Of a stretch of DNA of 64,000 nt, positions 26,696 through 36,935 are shown piece by piece; position 1 is the stretch's first letter; each line of letters opens with the position of its first letter. Origin of the DNA: Bacteroidia bacterium. GTDB taxonomy: Bacteria; Bacteroidota; Bacteroidia; Flavobacteriales; Flavobacteriaceae. The DNA is taken from positions 1 to 64,000 of the forward strand of contig JAUIIU010000001.1 of assembly GCA_030431695.1 (NCBI GenBank), given 5' to 3'. Position numbers and translations under genes: made by a program. The notes below the pieces were generated by a model. The model was given only the letters and a program-made list of their open reading frames with translations, was not told the origin of the DNA and did not search any database.

Positions 26696-27199
26696 TTATT
26701 TTCTATAGAAAAGCTGGGTGAAATAGTAATCGCCTCGTTCATTCGCGATGATCCCGAAACCGGAATGCGTATACAGACCTTCGATGATCTGCCTGTGTCC
26801 GGGGCTATTCAGCCAGGCATGAACCACTGCTTCGGCGGTTTCATAACCATAGGCTACATTCTCTCCAACGATCTTCGCACCACGATCCTTCAGGGCTGCA
26901 GACCTGTCACTGAAATTGTCATGACTGAGTTTTGCTCTCTCGATCATGTACTGTGTATGCTCTACGGCATAAGCCGAAGCATAGGTCTGATCCCTCTTGA
27001 TCGCAGGCAATCCAAGAGTTGCACGATGTTCGTTCACCAATTGGAGAACGCCATCGGCCAACTCCCAGTTAGTTTCCATAGCAAGATTGAGATCGATAGT
27101 GTAATTAACTTCCTCTACAACGACAGATTCGTCCTTGGAGCATGAGACTACGGTAGCAAATAATACCATAGCCAGTAGGCTAGTTCTTATAGGTTTCAT
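26696..27199 (-). CDS. CAP/SCP domain lipoprotein
   Basis: The 167-residue protein begins with a lipoprotein signal (lipobox ending VVSC at about Cys20). The CAP (SCP/PR1) domain contains HTQYMIERAKLSHDNFSDR, GENVAYGYETAEAVV and WLNSPGHRQII. Bacterial CAP proteins are extracytoplasmic with unknown or varied roles. A TATATTTG box at 27243-27236 on the minus strand is a good -7 element about 37 bases before the start. It is followed, 63 bases on, by the dioxygenase gene. Confidence 0.9.
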   Translation of the reverse strand: MKPIRTSLLAMVLFATVVSCSKDESVVVEEVNYTIDLNLAMETNWELADGVLQLVNEHRATLGLPAIKRDQTYASAYAVEHTQYMIERAKLSHDNFSDRSAALKDRGAKIVGENVAYGYETAEAVVHAWLNSPGHRQIIEGLYTHSGFGIIANERGDYYFTQLFYRK

Positions 27200-27403
27200 A
27201 AGCGGGGGGCATCAAATTTGGGGCTTGACGCAGGTCAAATATAGAAAAAAAATGATACAAAAGTGCATTTGAACGAATTTTTTGTGCACTTTATCGATAT
27301 AATGCAAGAATGTTGTAGGATTTAATTGATTGTAAAATCAGCTTCTCCTTCGGAAAACAGGGGCTTTTTTGGTATCTTCGGAAGCGGAGACAACAAATCG
27401 ATC

Positions 27404-28465
27404 ATGATGAGATATTTTTTGCTTTTTGCCTCTTTTTTCCTGTTGATCGGCTGCGGAAATGATACAACCCAGGCTAAAAAAGACCCTGATCCAAAGGAAG
27501 AACCAGCCGAAAAACAACCCGTTTTCGGGATCGTGATCCACGGGGGTGCCGGAACCATCCTCAAAAAGAACATGACCGATTCCATGGAAGCCGCCTACAA
27601 AGTGGTTCTGGAAGAGGCAATTCGAAGGGGTCACGAGATTCTCCGCAACGGGGGAACGGCGATGGAGGCCGTGACCAAAACGATTAATGTGATGGAAGAC
27701 TCACCGCTTTTCAATGCCGGGAAAGGAGCCGTATTTACCCATGAAGAGACCAACGAACTGGACGCCTCGGTCATGGATGGCGCCACCCTGAACGCCGGAG
27801 CGGTGGCAGGGGTCACCCGTGTGCAGAACCCTATAGACCTCGCCCTGGCCGTAATGAACAATTCTCCCCATGTGATGCTGAGCGGCAAAGGAGCCGAAAA
27901 TTTCGCCGAAGAAGTAGATATCGAACTGGTCGACCCCTCCTATTTCTATACTGAACGACGCTTTCAATCGCTTCAGAAATTAAAGAAGATCGAGAAGGAC
28001 CGACATATCTCTGCCGTTTTCGAGGATCCGTTTATCAAGGATTCGAAATTCGGGACTGTTGGCTGTGTCGCGCTGGACAAGAACGGCAACCTCGCTGCCG
28101 GGACTTCAACCGGGGGCATGACCAACAAGCGGTGGAATCGTATAGGGGATGCACCGATAATCGGGGCGGGAACCTACGCGAACAATGCAACCTGTGCGGT
28201 TTCGTCCACCGGCTGGGGGGAGTACTTCATCCGCGCCATGGTAGCACATGATATTTCGGCCATGATGGAATACAAAGGGGTGAGCCTCAAGGAGGCCGCT
28301 TCCGAAGTGATCCAAAAGAAAGTGCCCGATTTGGGTGGAAATGGCGGGATCGTGGCTATCGACAAGGAGGGGAATATCGCCATGGAATTCAATACCGCAG
28401 GGATGTACCGGGCCCATATGAATGCCGAAGGGGAATTGACCATTGGGATCTATAAAGAAGAATAA
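27404..28465 (+). CDS. Isoaspartyl peptidase/L-asparaginase lipoprotein
   Basis: The start at 27404 gives a lipoprotein signal (MMRYFLLFASFFLLIGC). An earlier frame extension would run through TATCTTCG at 27372-27379, which looks like the -7 box. The enzyme is a type 2 Ntn hydrolase: HGGAG near the N terminus and the autocleavage site in FGTVGCVALD, where the Thr becomes the nucleophile, followed by AGTSTGGM. The family removes beta-aspartyl residues from peptides and hydrolyses asparagine. Lipidation implies a periplasmic or outer-membrane location. Its stop overlaps the next start by one base. Confidence 0.93.
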   Translation: MMRYFLLFASFFLLIGCGNDTTQAKKDPDPKEEPAEKQPVFGIVIHGGAGTILKKNMTDSMEAAYKVVLEEAIRRGHEILRNGGTAMEAVTKTINVMEDSPLFNAGKGAVFTHEETNELDASVMDGATLNAGAVAGVTRVQNPIDLALAVMNNSPHVMLSGKGAENFAEEVDIELVDPSYFYTERRFQSLQKLKKIEKDRHISAVFEDPFIKDSKFGTVGCVALDKNGNLAAGTSTGGMTNKRWNRIGDAPIIGAGTYANNATCAVSSTGWGEYFIRAMVAHDISAMMEYKGVSLKEAASEVIQKKVPDLGGNGGIVAIDKEGNIAMEFNTAGMYRAHMNAEGELTIGIYKEE

Positions 28466-28764
28466 TGTCCTATTACGCTGTAATCTTTACTAGTCTGCTT
28501 TCGGAAGACACCGATGGCTACCAGGCCATGGCACAGCAGATGGAAGCACTTGCCAAACAGCAGCCCGGCTACCTTGGCTTTGAGAGCGCACGCGACGGAT
28601 TGGGAATCGCGGTGAGCTACTGGGAGAGCCTGGATGCTATTCAGCAATGGAAACAAAACCTGGATCACCTACAGGCACAGAACCTTGGAAGGGAGCGCTG
28701 GTATCAATGGTATAAAACGCGGATCTGTAAAGTGGAACGCGAATACGAATTCCGAAGAAAATAA
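28465..28764 (+). CDS. Antibiotic biosynthesis monooxygenase (ABM) fold protein
   Basis: The 99-residue protein is a single ferredoxin-like ABM domain, with YAVIFTSLLSE as first strand, MAQQMEALAKQQPGYLGFES in the middle, and ISYW-like AVSYWESLDAIQQWK. It resembles YqjZ/JHP0747-type small enzymes. The start overlaps the stop of the isoaspartyl peptidase (TAATG), so the two are coupled. The substrate is unknown. Confidence 0.88.
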   Translation: MSYYAVIFTSLLSEDTDGYQAMAQQMEALAKQQPGYLGFESARDGLGIAVSYWESLDAIQQWKQNLDHLQAQNLGRERWYQWYKTRICKVEREYEFRRK

Positions 28765-28916
28765 AAGACCTATTGTTAAACTTCTGCCAAATGTTAAAAT
28801 CCCACATACCACAACGGCAGGTCCTTCCGTTTAACAAACAACCCTTTCCCACCCAGCAGACGATTTACGTTTTCAACGAATTGAGACCTCCCTCTTAGTT
28901 TGCTGACGAGACCGCC

Positions 28917-28947
28917 TTTGTGCTACCACCCTTTTATTGTACATTTA
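28917..28947 (+). promoter_or_regulatory. Probable promoter of the alpha-2-macroglobulin / pbpC operon
   Basis: TTTG (28917-28920), a 19-base spacer and TACATTTA (28940-28947) fit the Bacteroidota pattern with one mismatch. It lies just ahead of the chosen ATG at 28968 and argues against the in-frame upstream start at 28920. The rest of the gap 28765-28916 shows nothing recognisable. Confidence 0.45.
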
Positions 28948-28967
28948 ATACAGTTAAACCATCACCT

Positions 28968-31900
28968 ATGAAATCATTGCTTCGCCTTAGCGTCCTGGCC
29001 GTAGTTGTGCTCTTTTCGGCCTGTAAGGACAAGACCGAAACTGCCCAAACCAACAACCTTTTCAAGTTCAAAGACTATATTTCGCATCATTCCTACGGAA
29101 ATCAGAGTGTTGCGGAAGCTATCGTTATCGAACTCGCCCAGCCCCTGGAACAGTTCGAGATCTCCGAGACCATCGATTCTAAGTTCATCAAGATCGTACC
29201 GGCCACCAAAGGCACTCTTTCAGTAGAAAACAACACCACCCTCATCTTCGAGCCGGAGGAATACCTGAAACCGGACACCGAGTATACGGTCACGGTTAAA
29301 TTGTCTGAACTTTACAAGGACATCGACAAGGAATTCAGGAATTTCACTTTTGCCTTCAGGACTATAACCCCGAATTTCAAGGTGAACCTGGGCAATCTAC
29401 AGTCGTACAGCAAGGAATGGCAATATGTATCGGGCTCCATAACCTCTGCCGACCTCATCACCGCCGAGCAGGCCGGTAGCTTGATAGCTGCAAGCCAGGG
29501 CGGGAATAAGTTATCTATAAAATGGCCGGAAGATATCACGGTTTCGAAATTCTACGATTTTGTGATCGACAGCATCAGCAGGAAGGTGGACGACTCCGAG
29601 ATCCTGATCGAATGGGACGGGGAGGCCATCGCGGCCGAATCGAAAGGATCCAACACCTTCGCGATCCCCAGGCAGAATAACTTCACCGTAGTGGATGTGA
29701 AAAGCACCCACTCACCCCAGGCCAGTCTTACCATCAATTTCTCGGATCCTGTTCAGCAGGACCAGGATTTTGCCGGGCTGGTGACCATAGAAAATGCTAC
29801 CGACCTCAGGTTCGAAGCCGATGGCAACGTACTCACGGTCTATCCGAATACCCGACTGACAGGTACATCGCGGGTGACGCTTTTCAACGGTATCAAGAAC
29901 ACGGACGGCTATCGCCTGAAAAAAGAATTCTCCGAACTGATCTCCTTCGAGCAGCTTAAACCAGCCGTACGATTGCTGTCCAGCGGGGTGATCCTCCCGA
30001 ACGCCTCTTCAACGCCGATCTATTTCGAAGCCGTTAATCTGAGTTCGGTTGATATACGTGTGATCAAGATATTCGAGAACAATATGCTGCAGTTCCTGCA
30101 GACCTCCAACCTCAACAACACCAATTCATACAACATACGAAGGGTTGGCCGAAGGATAGCGACCCACACCATGGAACTCCAGGAAAAAGGAATTCCTTCC
30201 GACGGGCTGTGGAAGGCCTATGCCGTGAACCTGTCGGAATTCTTCAATGCCGATCCAGGGGCGTTATACCAGGTTGAATTCAGCTTTGACAAGGAGAATG
30301 CGGTTTACGATTGTTCCGGTTCCGAAGAAACCGATCCCCTGGACGATTATGTCGAATACGCCGAGGCTTACGACCTGGACGAGGAAGAACGCGAAGAGCG
30401 CTACTGGGATAACGAGATCTATCGCTGGCGCACCTACACCTATAACTGGAATGAGCGCGATAATCCATGCCATGATGCCTACTATAATGAAGACCGCCAT
30501 ATAACCCTGAATGTTCTTGGCAGCGATCTGGGGCTTATCGTAAAAAAAGGGAAGAACCGCGCCTACCATTTTGCTACCTCCAACCTGATCACCTCCCAAC
30601 CCGAGCCTGCGGTAAAGGTGAAACTGTATAATTTCCAACAGCAGTTGATACACACAGCTACCACAGACAGCCAGGGACTGACGATCTATGACAGCGACAA
30701 CAATATAGCATTCGCGGTTGCTCAAAAAGGTTCCAATTATGCCTATGTGAAACTGGAGGACGGCAATGCGCTGTCTCTGAGTAATTTCGACGTATCCGGG
30801 AAAGAACTCCAGAAGGGCTTAAAGGGATTTATCTATACGGAACGAGGAGTACACAGGCCCGGCGACAGTATCCACCTGACATTTGTTCTGAATGACCTGT
30901 CGAATCCGTTGCCAAAGGACCATCCGGTTACACTCCATCTGAAGGACGCACGCGGAAAACTCGTCACCCGAAGCGTATTGAACGGAGCTTCAGGTGGTAA
31001 TGGAATCACCCAGGACAACTTCTATTACTTCCCGCTCGCGACCGATCCGGCCGCTCCAACCGGGAACTGGAATGCCTCTGTCAATGTGGGAGGGGTTAAT
31101 TTCGGTAAAACCCTTAAGGTGGCCACGGTAAAACCCAACAGGTTGAAGATCAAGCTCGATTTTGAGGACGAGATCCTCGATGCCAGTAAGCCTGTAAAAG
31201 GTAATGCTGAAGTGAGCTGGTTGCACGGGGCGCCGGCAAGGAATATGAAGATCGAAATGGACGCGACCCTGCGTTCCACCTCAACAGCCTTCGACAAGTT
31301 CAACGGTTATACCTTCAACGATCCGGTTCGGCGATTTAACGAGGTCGATATCCCGGTACTGAACACCAGGCTGACCGATGATGGTACAGTGGATTTTTCT
31401 GAAAAGTTCAATATCAGCGGAAAGGCGCCGGGAATGTTGAAAGCTACCTTCCTGACAAAGGTCTTTGAAGGCGGTGGTGATTTTTCCATCGATGTGTTTT
31501 CGAAGGACCTAGCACCCTTCTCGCATTTCGCAGGATTGCGCTCTCCCGAACCTCACAGGTATGGTTCCTATTATACGGATGAGAAGACCACCTTCGACGT
31601 TGCCACTGTCGATGCCCAGGGAAATGCAGCCGGCAATCGTGAACTGGAGGTTCATGTCTTCAGGATCGAATGGCGCTGGTGGTGGAGTCGGGGCAGGGAC
31701 AATCTATCGCGTTACGAGAACGCCAGTGTGCACCGCCCGGTTCAGAATTTTAAAATCACCACAGGTAGCAATGGAAAAGGCAACTTCAGTCTTACCATTC
31801 CTGAAGAAGAAGGAGGCCGTTATCTTATCCGTGTGATCGACAAGGCCTCGGGGCATGCCACAGGCAGGGTCACCTATTTCTATCGCAACTGGTGGCGAAA

Positions 31901-34523
31901 GCCAGTGGACGGTGATTCGGAAAGCGCCAAAATGCTGGTTTTTTCTTCGGATAAGGAGCAGTACGAAGTGGGTGAGAAGGCTCGGATCACCTTCCCATCG
32001 GGAAGTGAAGGTAAGGCGTTGATCAGTGTCGAGAACGGCACCGAAGTGCTTTCAACCCAATGGATAGATACAAAAAAAGGGGAGACAGAGACCACCATTG
32101 AGCTCACCAAAGAAATGACCCCGAACATCTATGTGAATATATCGCTGCTTCAGCCACACGAACAAACAAAGAACGACCTGCCTATACGGCTTTACGGGGT
32201 GATCCCGATGCTGGTTGAAGACCCGGCTACCAAGCTGAAACCCGTGCTGGATATGCCAAAGGTCCTAAAACCCGAAGAGACCTTCAGCGTATCGGTTTCC
32301 GAAGAAAACAAAAAAGCAATGACCTACACCATCGCTATGGTTGACGAAGGATTGCTCGACCTAACCCGCTTCAAGACCCCGGAAATACACGAAGCGTTCT
32401 ACACTCGTGAGGCATTGGGAGTAAAGACTTTCGACATCTACGATTATATCATCGGGGCCTATTCCGGAAGTGTGGACAATATCTACGCGGTTGGTGGTGG
32501 AGATGAAGCGGCCGGGGCCAAGAACCGAAAGGCAGACCGTTTCAAACCGGTGGTGAAATTCCTGGGGCCCTTCAAGCTCGATAAAGGAAAAACAGCAAAA
32601 CACGACATCAAAATGCCGAATTATGTGGGTTCTGTTCGAACCATGATAGTAGCCGGTGATAATACGAACGGAGCTTACGGTAAGAACGATGTCACAACGC
32701 CGGTTAGAAAACCGCTGATGGTGCTTGCATCGCTGCCACGAAAATTGTCGCCTGGGGAGAAAGTGACTTTACCGGTGACGGTGTTCGCTATGGAAAAAAA
32801 GGTGAAGAACGCTACAATCACTGTGAAGACCGGGGATGCCCTGAAACCTATAGGAGGTTCCTCCAAACAGGTGTCCTTCCCGTCGGTGGGAGAGCAGATC
32901 GTTAATTTTGAATTCGAGGTGCTGCCGGCAGCGGAATTCCAGACCATTGAAGTGACCGCCTCTGGGAATGGTGAAAAAGCCAGTTACCAGGTTGAGATAG
33001 ATGTTGAAAACCCCAACCCTGTCTCACAACGGGCTAGATTGTACACTTTGAATCCGAACGAAACCCAGTTGGTTTCCTTCGACACCTTTGGTGTGGCCGG
33101 GACGAATACAGCGGCAATAGAATTCTCAACATTACCGCCTATGGATTTCAACAAGCGGATGAGCTACTTGATCCATTATCCCCATGGTTGTATCGAACAA
33201 ACCACTTCGGGTGCGTTCCCGCAATTATACCTGGCAGATGTCTTCGATCTCACTTTCGACAAGAAACAAAAAATGGAACGGAACGTGAAAGCTGCCATCA
33301 AGCGACTCAGCAATTTCCAGCAGGCAAATGGAGGATTGAGTTACTGGCCCGGGGAATCGGAGATCAATCCCTGGGGAACCAATTACGCAGGCCACTTCAT
33401 GATCGAAGCAAAGAAAAAAGGGTATGCGCTTCCGATCACCTTCCTGGACAACTGGCTGCGATACCAGCAAAACGCAGCAAGACAGTGGCGCAGCAACAGT
33501 ACTTCGTATAATTCGAGCCATATTCAGGCCTATCGCCTGTTCACACTGGCACTCGCAGGCCATCCCGAACTGGCCGCCATGAACCGACTTCGGGAGTCAG
33601 GGCGGATGAGCAATGATGCCAAATGGCGACTGGCAGCGGCCTACGCCATTGCCGGAAAGGCCAATGTGGCAAAGGACATTGCAAAGACGGCCAATATCAA
33701 CTTCACCACCGAACGCTACAACTATTACACTTATGGATCGGTGTTCAGGAACAGGGCGATGGCCCTTGAGACCATGGTGGAGATAGGCGACGAGAGGCAA
33801 CGCGAACTTTCCATTTCGCTGGCAAAGGGACTTTCGTCCGGCAATTGGTACAGCACCCAGGAAACTTCCTATGCCCTGCTGGCCCTCTCGAAGATGATCA
33901 CAAAGAACGGGGGTAAGGAAATTGATGTGGCTTACACCCTTAACGGTAAATCCGAAGGGCTTAAATCGGATCGCGCCCTGGCCGAACGAGAGTTGGATAT
34001 CCGGATGGGGGCGAACAGCCTCAACGTGACCAATAAGAAAGGGAATGTGATCTATGTATCTGTTTCCCAACAGGGCAAGCTGCCCCTCGGTGAAGAACTG
34101 GACGAGAAGCGCAATCTTACGGTGAAGACCCAATACCTGGATGGTGAAGGTAATCCCCTGGAAGTTTCGCAACTGAGGCAGGGTACTGAGATCAACCTTA
34201 AGGTGGCAGTGACGAACACCTCCGAAGATTATGTGGATAACCTGGCGCTTACACAGATCCTTCCAAGTGGATGGGAGATCGTCAATACCAGTTTTACCGA
34301 ATTGGGCGGAGGTGCTTCGGGGTCGGCCAGGTATACGGATATTCGTGATGACCGGGTGAATTTCTATTTCGATCTGAAAAGGAAGTCCACCAAGACCTTT
34401 ACCCTAAAAGTTAACGCCTCCTACCTGGGGAACTACTATCTCCCCGGCACCCAGGTAGAAGCCATGTACGACAATAGTTATTACGCAAGGAACAAAGGTC
34501 AGTGGGTGACCGTAGCACAATAA
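28968..34523 (+). CDS. Alpha-2-macroglobulin family lipoprotein
   Basis: The start at 28968 gives a lipoprotein signal (MKSLLRLSVLAVVVLFSAC). The 1851-residue protein has the bacterial alpha-2-macroglobulin layout: N-terminal macroglobulin domains, a bait-like middle region, and an MG7/A2M domain. The thioester motif is GCIEQ with the reactive cysteine at residue 1408, followed by an alpha/alpha toroid thioester domain. Such proteins trap proteases in the periplasm. The next gene is pbpC with no gap, the classic pairing. The thioester Cys and Gln are intact, so it should be competent to trap. Confidence 0.96.
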   Translation: MKSLLRLSVLAVVVLFSACKDKTETAQTNNLFKFKDYISHHSYGNQSVAEAIVIELAQPLEQFEISETIDSKFIKIVPATKGTLSVENNTTLIFEPEEYLKPDTEYTVTVKLSELYKDIDKEFRNFTFAFRTITPNFKVNLGNLQSYSKEWQYVSGSITSADLITAEQAGSLIAASQGGNKLSIKWPEDITVSKFYDFVIDSISRKVDDSEILIEWDGEAIAAESKGSNTFAIPRQNNFTVVDVKSTHSPQASLTINFSDPVQQDQDFAGLVTIENATDLRFEADGNVLTVYPNTRLTGTSRVTLFNGIKNTDGYRLKKEFSELISFEQLKPAVRLLSSGVILPNASSTPIYFEAVNLSSVDIRVIKIFENNMLQFLQTSNLNNTNSYNIRRVGRRIATHTMELQEKGIPSDGLWKAYAVNLSEFFNADPGALYQVEFSFDKENAVYDCSGSEETDPLDDYVEYAEAYDLDEEEREERYWDNEIYRWRTYTYNWNERDNPCHDAYYNEDRHITLNVLGSDLGLIVKKGKNRAYHFATSNLITSQPEPAVKVKLYNFQQQLIHTATTDSQGLTIYDSDNNIAFAVAQKGSNYAYVKLEDGNALSLSNFDVSGKELQKGLKGFIYTERGVHRPGDSIHLTFVLNDLSNPLPKDHPVTLHLKDARGKLVTRSVLNGASGGNGITQDNFYYFPLATDPAAPTGNWNASVNVGGVNFGKTLKVATVKPNRLKIKLDFEDEILDASKPVKGNAEVSWLHGAPARNMKIEMDATLRSTSTAFDKFNGYTFNDPVRRFNEVDIPVLNTRLTDDGTVDFSEKFNISGKAPGMLKATFLTKVFEGGGDFSIDVFSKDLAPFSHFAGLRSPEPHRYGSYYTDEKTTFDVATVDAQGNAAGNRELEVHVFRIEWRWWWSRGRDNLSRYENASVHRPVQNFKITTGSNGKGNFSLTIPEEEGGRYLIRVIDKASGHATGRVTYFYRNWWRKPVDGDSESAKMLVFSSDKEQYEVGEKARITFPSGSEGKALISVENGTEVLSTQWIDTKKGETETTIELTKEMTPNIYVNISLLQPHEQTKNDLPIRLYGVIPMLVEDPATKLKPVLDMPKVLKPEETFSVSVSEENKKAMTYTIAMVDEGLLDLTRFKTPEIHEAFYTREALGVKTFDIYDYIIGAYSGSVDNIYAVGGGDEAAGAKNRKADRFKPVVKFLGPFKLDKGKTAKHDIKMPNYVGSVRTMIVAGDNTNGAYGKNDVTTPVRKPLMVLASLPRKLSPGEKVTLPVTVFAMEKKVKNATITVKTGDALKPIGGSSKQVSFPSVGEQIVNFEFEVLPAAEFQTIEVTASGNGEKASYQVEIDVENPNPVSQRARLYTLNPNETQLVSFDTFGVAGTNTAAIEFSTLPPMDFNKRMSYLIHYPHGCIEQTTSGAFPQLYLADVFDLTFDKKQKMERNVKAAIKRLSNFQQANGGLSYWPGESEINPWGTNYAGHFMIEAKKKGYALPITFLDNWLRYQQNAARQWRSNSTSYNSSHIQAYRLFTLALAGHPELAAMNRLRESGRMSNDAKWRLAAAYAIAGKANVAKDIAKTANINFTTERYNYYTYGSVFRNRAMALETMVEIGDERQRELSISLAKGLSSGNWYSTQETSYALLALSKMITKNGGKEIDVAYTLNGKSEGLKSDRALAERELDIRMGANSLNVTNKKGNVIYVSVSQQGKLPLGEELDEKRNLTVKTQYLDGEGNPLEVSQLRQGTEINLKVAVTNTSEDYVDNLALTQILPSGWEIVNTSFTELGGGASGSARYTDIRDDRVNFYFDLKRKSTKTFTLKVNASYLGNYYLPGTQVEAMYDNSYYARNKGQWVTVAQ

Positions 34524-36890
34524 ATGAAACTGATAGGGCATAATATTTCAAGAACCATTTTAAGTCATAAGGGCAAGTTAATTGCCCTTATGGCGGTGTT
34601 CCTGTTATGGCTCTTTTGTTTGCCTTCGGAATTGTTCCGGGATCCTACGTCAACTGTGGTTGAGAGCAGGGAAGGAATGATGCTCGGCGCCCGAATAGCC
34701 GACGACGGCCAGTGGCGTTTCCCGAAACTGGACTCGGTTCCTTTCAGGTTCGAGCAATGCATCCTGCACTTCGAGGACGAATATTTCTATTCGCATCCCG
34801 GGGTTAACCCGGTTTCCATGGGAAAGGCACTTTGGCAAAATCTAACAACTGATAAACGACGTGGCGGGAGTACACTGACCCAGCAGGTGATCCGGCTCTC
34901 CCGAAAGAACAAAGGCCGAACCTATATGGAAAAGGCCGTTGAGGTCTTCATGGCCACCAGGCTGGAAGCCGGGTATTCCAAAAAGGAGATCCTCAACCTC
35001 TATGCTTCGCACGCGCCTTTCGGGGGAAATGTAGTAGGACTGGAAACCGCCTCCTGGAGGTATTTTGGTTTGCCTTCTGCGGAATTGAGCTGGGCACAGG
35101 CTGCTTCTCTCGCCGTCCTGCCAAATGCACCTTCATTGATCTTCCCGGGTAAGAATGAATCTATTCTGAGGAGCAAGCGGGACCGTCTCCTGAAAAAACT
35201 ATTCGAAAAGGAGATCATCGATCGTACAACACTGGAGCTTTCCCTGGAAGAACCACTACCCGGCAAACCCCTGCCGCTTCCCGATCTCGCTTTTCACCTG
35301 ACAGAACGGATGCGCAACGAATTCCCCGGGGAACGATCGTCCAGCACAATTTCCTACGAAGTGCAAACCACATTGAACAGGATCGCCGCGGGACATCATT
35401 TCGAACTAAGGCAGAACAGCATCCACAACCTGGCCATTCTTGTCCTTGACGTGGATTCGAGGGAAGTTCTTGGATATGTCGGGAACGCTCCCACCACTTC
35501 AGAAAACAACAAATTCGTCGACATCATCGATAAGAACCGAAGCACAGGTAGTGTCCTAAAACCGTTTCTATACTCCTCCATGCTGAGTAGCGGGGAATTA
35601 CTTCCAAATACCCTGGTGGCCGATGTGCCTACGGTGATCAACGGTTACAGCCCGGAGAATTTCGACGGGCAGTTCAACGGGGCCGTTCCTGCCAGTGTAG
35701 CCTTATCCCGATCACTGAACGTGCCTGCAGTACGGATGCTGCGATCTCACGGACTCGAACGATTCCACAAACGACTGAAGGAGATTGGTTTTACCACTAT
35801 CGATCGCCCGTCGCACCACTATGGCCTGTCCCTCATACTTGGCGGCGCCGAAAGTTCCCTTTGGGAGGTTACAAATGCCTATGCTTCCATGGCGGCGACC
35901 CTCAACCACTTTAACCGGACTTCCAGCGAATATTCGCCCGGCAATTTTATACAACCCAGGTTGCGCAAAGTAGCTCGAACCGATTATGAAAACCAGTCCG
36001 AACCTACCGCCCTGGATGCCGGAGCGATCTACCACACCCTGAATGCGCTCCGTGAAGTGAACCGCCCCGAAGGTGAAGAGAACTGGAACTTCTTCAGTAA
36101 TTCACAACCGATAGCATGGAAAACAGGTACGAGTTTCGGGTTCAAGGACGCCTGGGCTGTTGGGGTGACCTCAAAATATGCTATCGGGATATGGGTGGGA
36201 AATGCCGATGGTGAAGGAAGGCCCGGACTCACCGGTATCCAGGCCGCGGCTCCTGTTCTTTTCGATGTGCTGGATGTGTTGCCAAAAAGTGACTGGTTTG
36301 CCATTCCATACGACGAACTTACCGAAGCTTCGATTTGTGCAACAAGCGGCCACCTCGCAGGCTTGCATTGCACCGATACCCACAACAAATACATTCCGGC
36401 GAAAGGAATCCGAAGTACTCCCTGCACCTACCATCAGAGGGTTTTTCTTGACTCTTCGGAAACATACCAGGTAAACTCCTCCTGCTATCCTTTGGCAGAA
36501 ATGAAAGCCCGGGACCGATTTGTACTTCCCCCGGTGATGGAGTACTACTATGCTCAGAAGCACCCGGAATATGTCCCGCTCCCTCCCTATCGTTCAGACT
36601 GCCTGCGAGACGGCGAAAATCTGATGGAGTTCATCTATCCCAAGCGCAACGAAGCTATATTGCTGGCGCGGGATTTCGACGAGAATATCAATGATATCAT
36701 CTTCAAAGTTGCGCATCGTTCGGAAGAAACCAGGCTCTACTGGTACCTGGATGAAAAGTATATCGGGTCGACTGATACCTTCCACGAACTCGCTGTACAT
36801 CCCGTGCCCGGGGAATACGTCCTGACTGTTGTTGACCAAGAGGGAAATCAATTGAAACAGTCCCTCGTCATCAAGCGTCCTTCGTCCTGA
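34524..36890 (+). CDS. pbpC: Penicillin-binding protein 1C
   Basis: The 788-residue protein has an N-terminal membrane anchor (about 18-34) and a GT51 glycosyltransferase domain with catalytic Glu in FEDEYFYSHPG (about 83-93) and RGGSTLTQQ. The transpeptidase domain has SVLK (Ser343-Lys346), SRSLN and KTGTSFG. A C-terminal BiPBP_C domain closes the protein. PBP1C polymerises and may crosslink peptidoglycan. It starts directly after the alpha-2-macroglobulin stop codon, so repair of the wall and trapping of intruding proteases are probably linked. Confidence 0.96.
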   Translation: MKLIGHNISRTILSHKGKLIALMAVFLLWLFCLPSELFRDPTSTVVESREGMMLGARIADDGQWRFPKLDSVPFRFEQCILHFEDEYFYSHPGVNPVSMGKALWQNLTTDKRRGGSTLTQQVIRLSRKNKGRTYMEKAVEVFMATRLEAGYSKKEILNLYASHAPFGGNVVGLETASWRYFGLPSAELSWAQAASLAVLPNAPSLIFPGKNESILRSKRDRLLKKLFEKEIIDRTTLELSLEEPLPGKPLPLPDLAFHLTERMRNEFPGERSSSTISYEVQTTLNRIAAGHHFELRQNSIHNLAILVLDVDSREVLGYVGNAPTTSENNKFVDIIDKNRSTGSVLKPFLYSSMLSSGELLPNTLVADVPTVINGYSPENFDGQFNGAVPASVALSRSLNVPAVRMLRSHGLERFHKRLKEIGFTTIDRPSHHYGLSLILGGAESSLWEVTNAYASMAATLNHFNRTSSEYSPGNFIQPRLRKVARTDYENQSEPTALDAGAIYHTLNALREVNRPEGEENWNFFSNSQPIAWKTGTSFGFKDAWAVGVTSKYAIGIWVGNADGEGRPGLTGIQAAAPVLFDVLDVLPKSDWFAIPYDELTEASICATSGHLAGLHCTDTHNKYIPAKGIRSTPCTYHQRVFLDSSETYQVNSSCYPLAEMKARDRFVLPPVMEYYYAQKHPEYVPLPPYRSDCLRDGENLMEFIYPKRNEAILLARDFDENINDIIFKVAHRSEETRLYWYLDEKYIGSTDTFHELAVHPVPGEYVLTVVDQEGNQLKQSLVIKRPSS

Positions 36891-36935
36891 TTCCGGCTTA
36901 GAAATTTATTACCTTAGGGCAGATAATTCCAACAC

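Noticed and set aside
30264-30725. 153-codon antisense frame inside the alpha-2-macroglobulin gene
   Set aside because: It is a shadow of a well-supported gene on the other strand with continuous domain structure.
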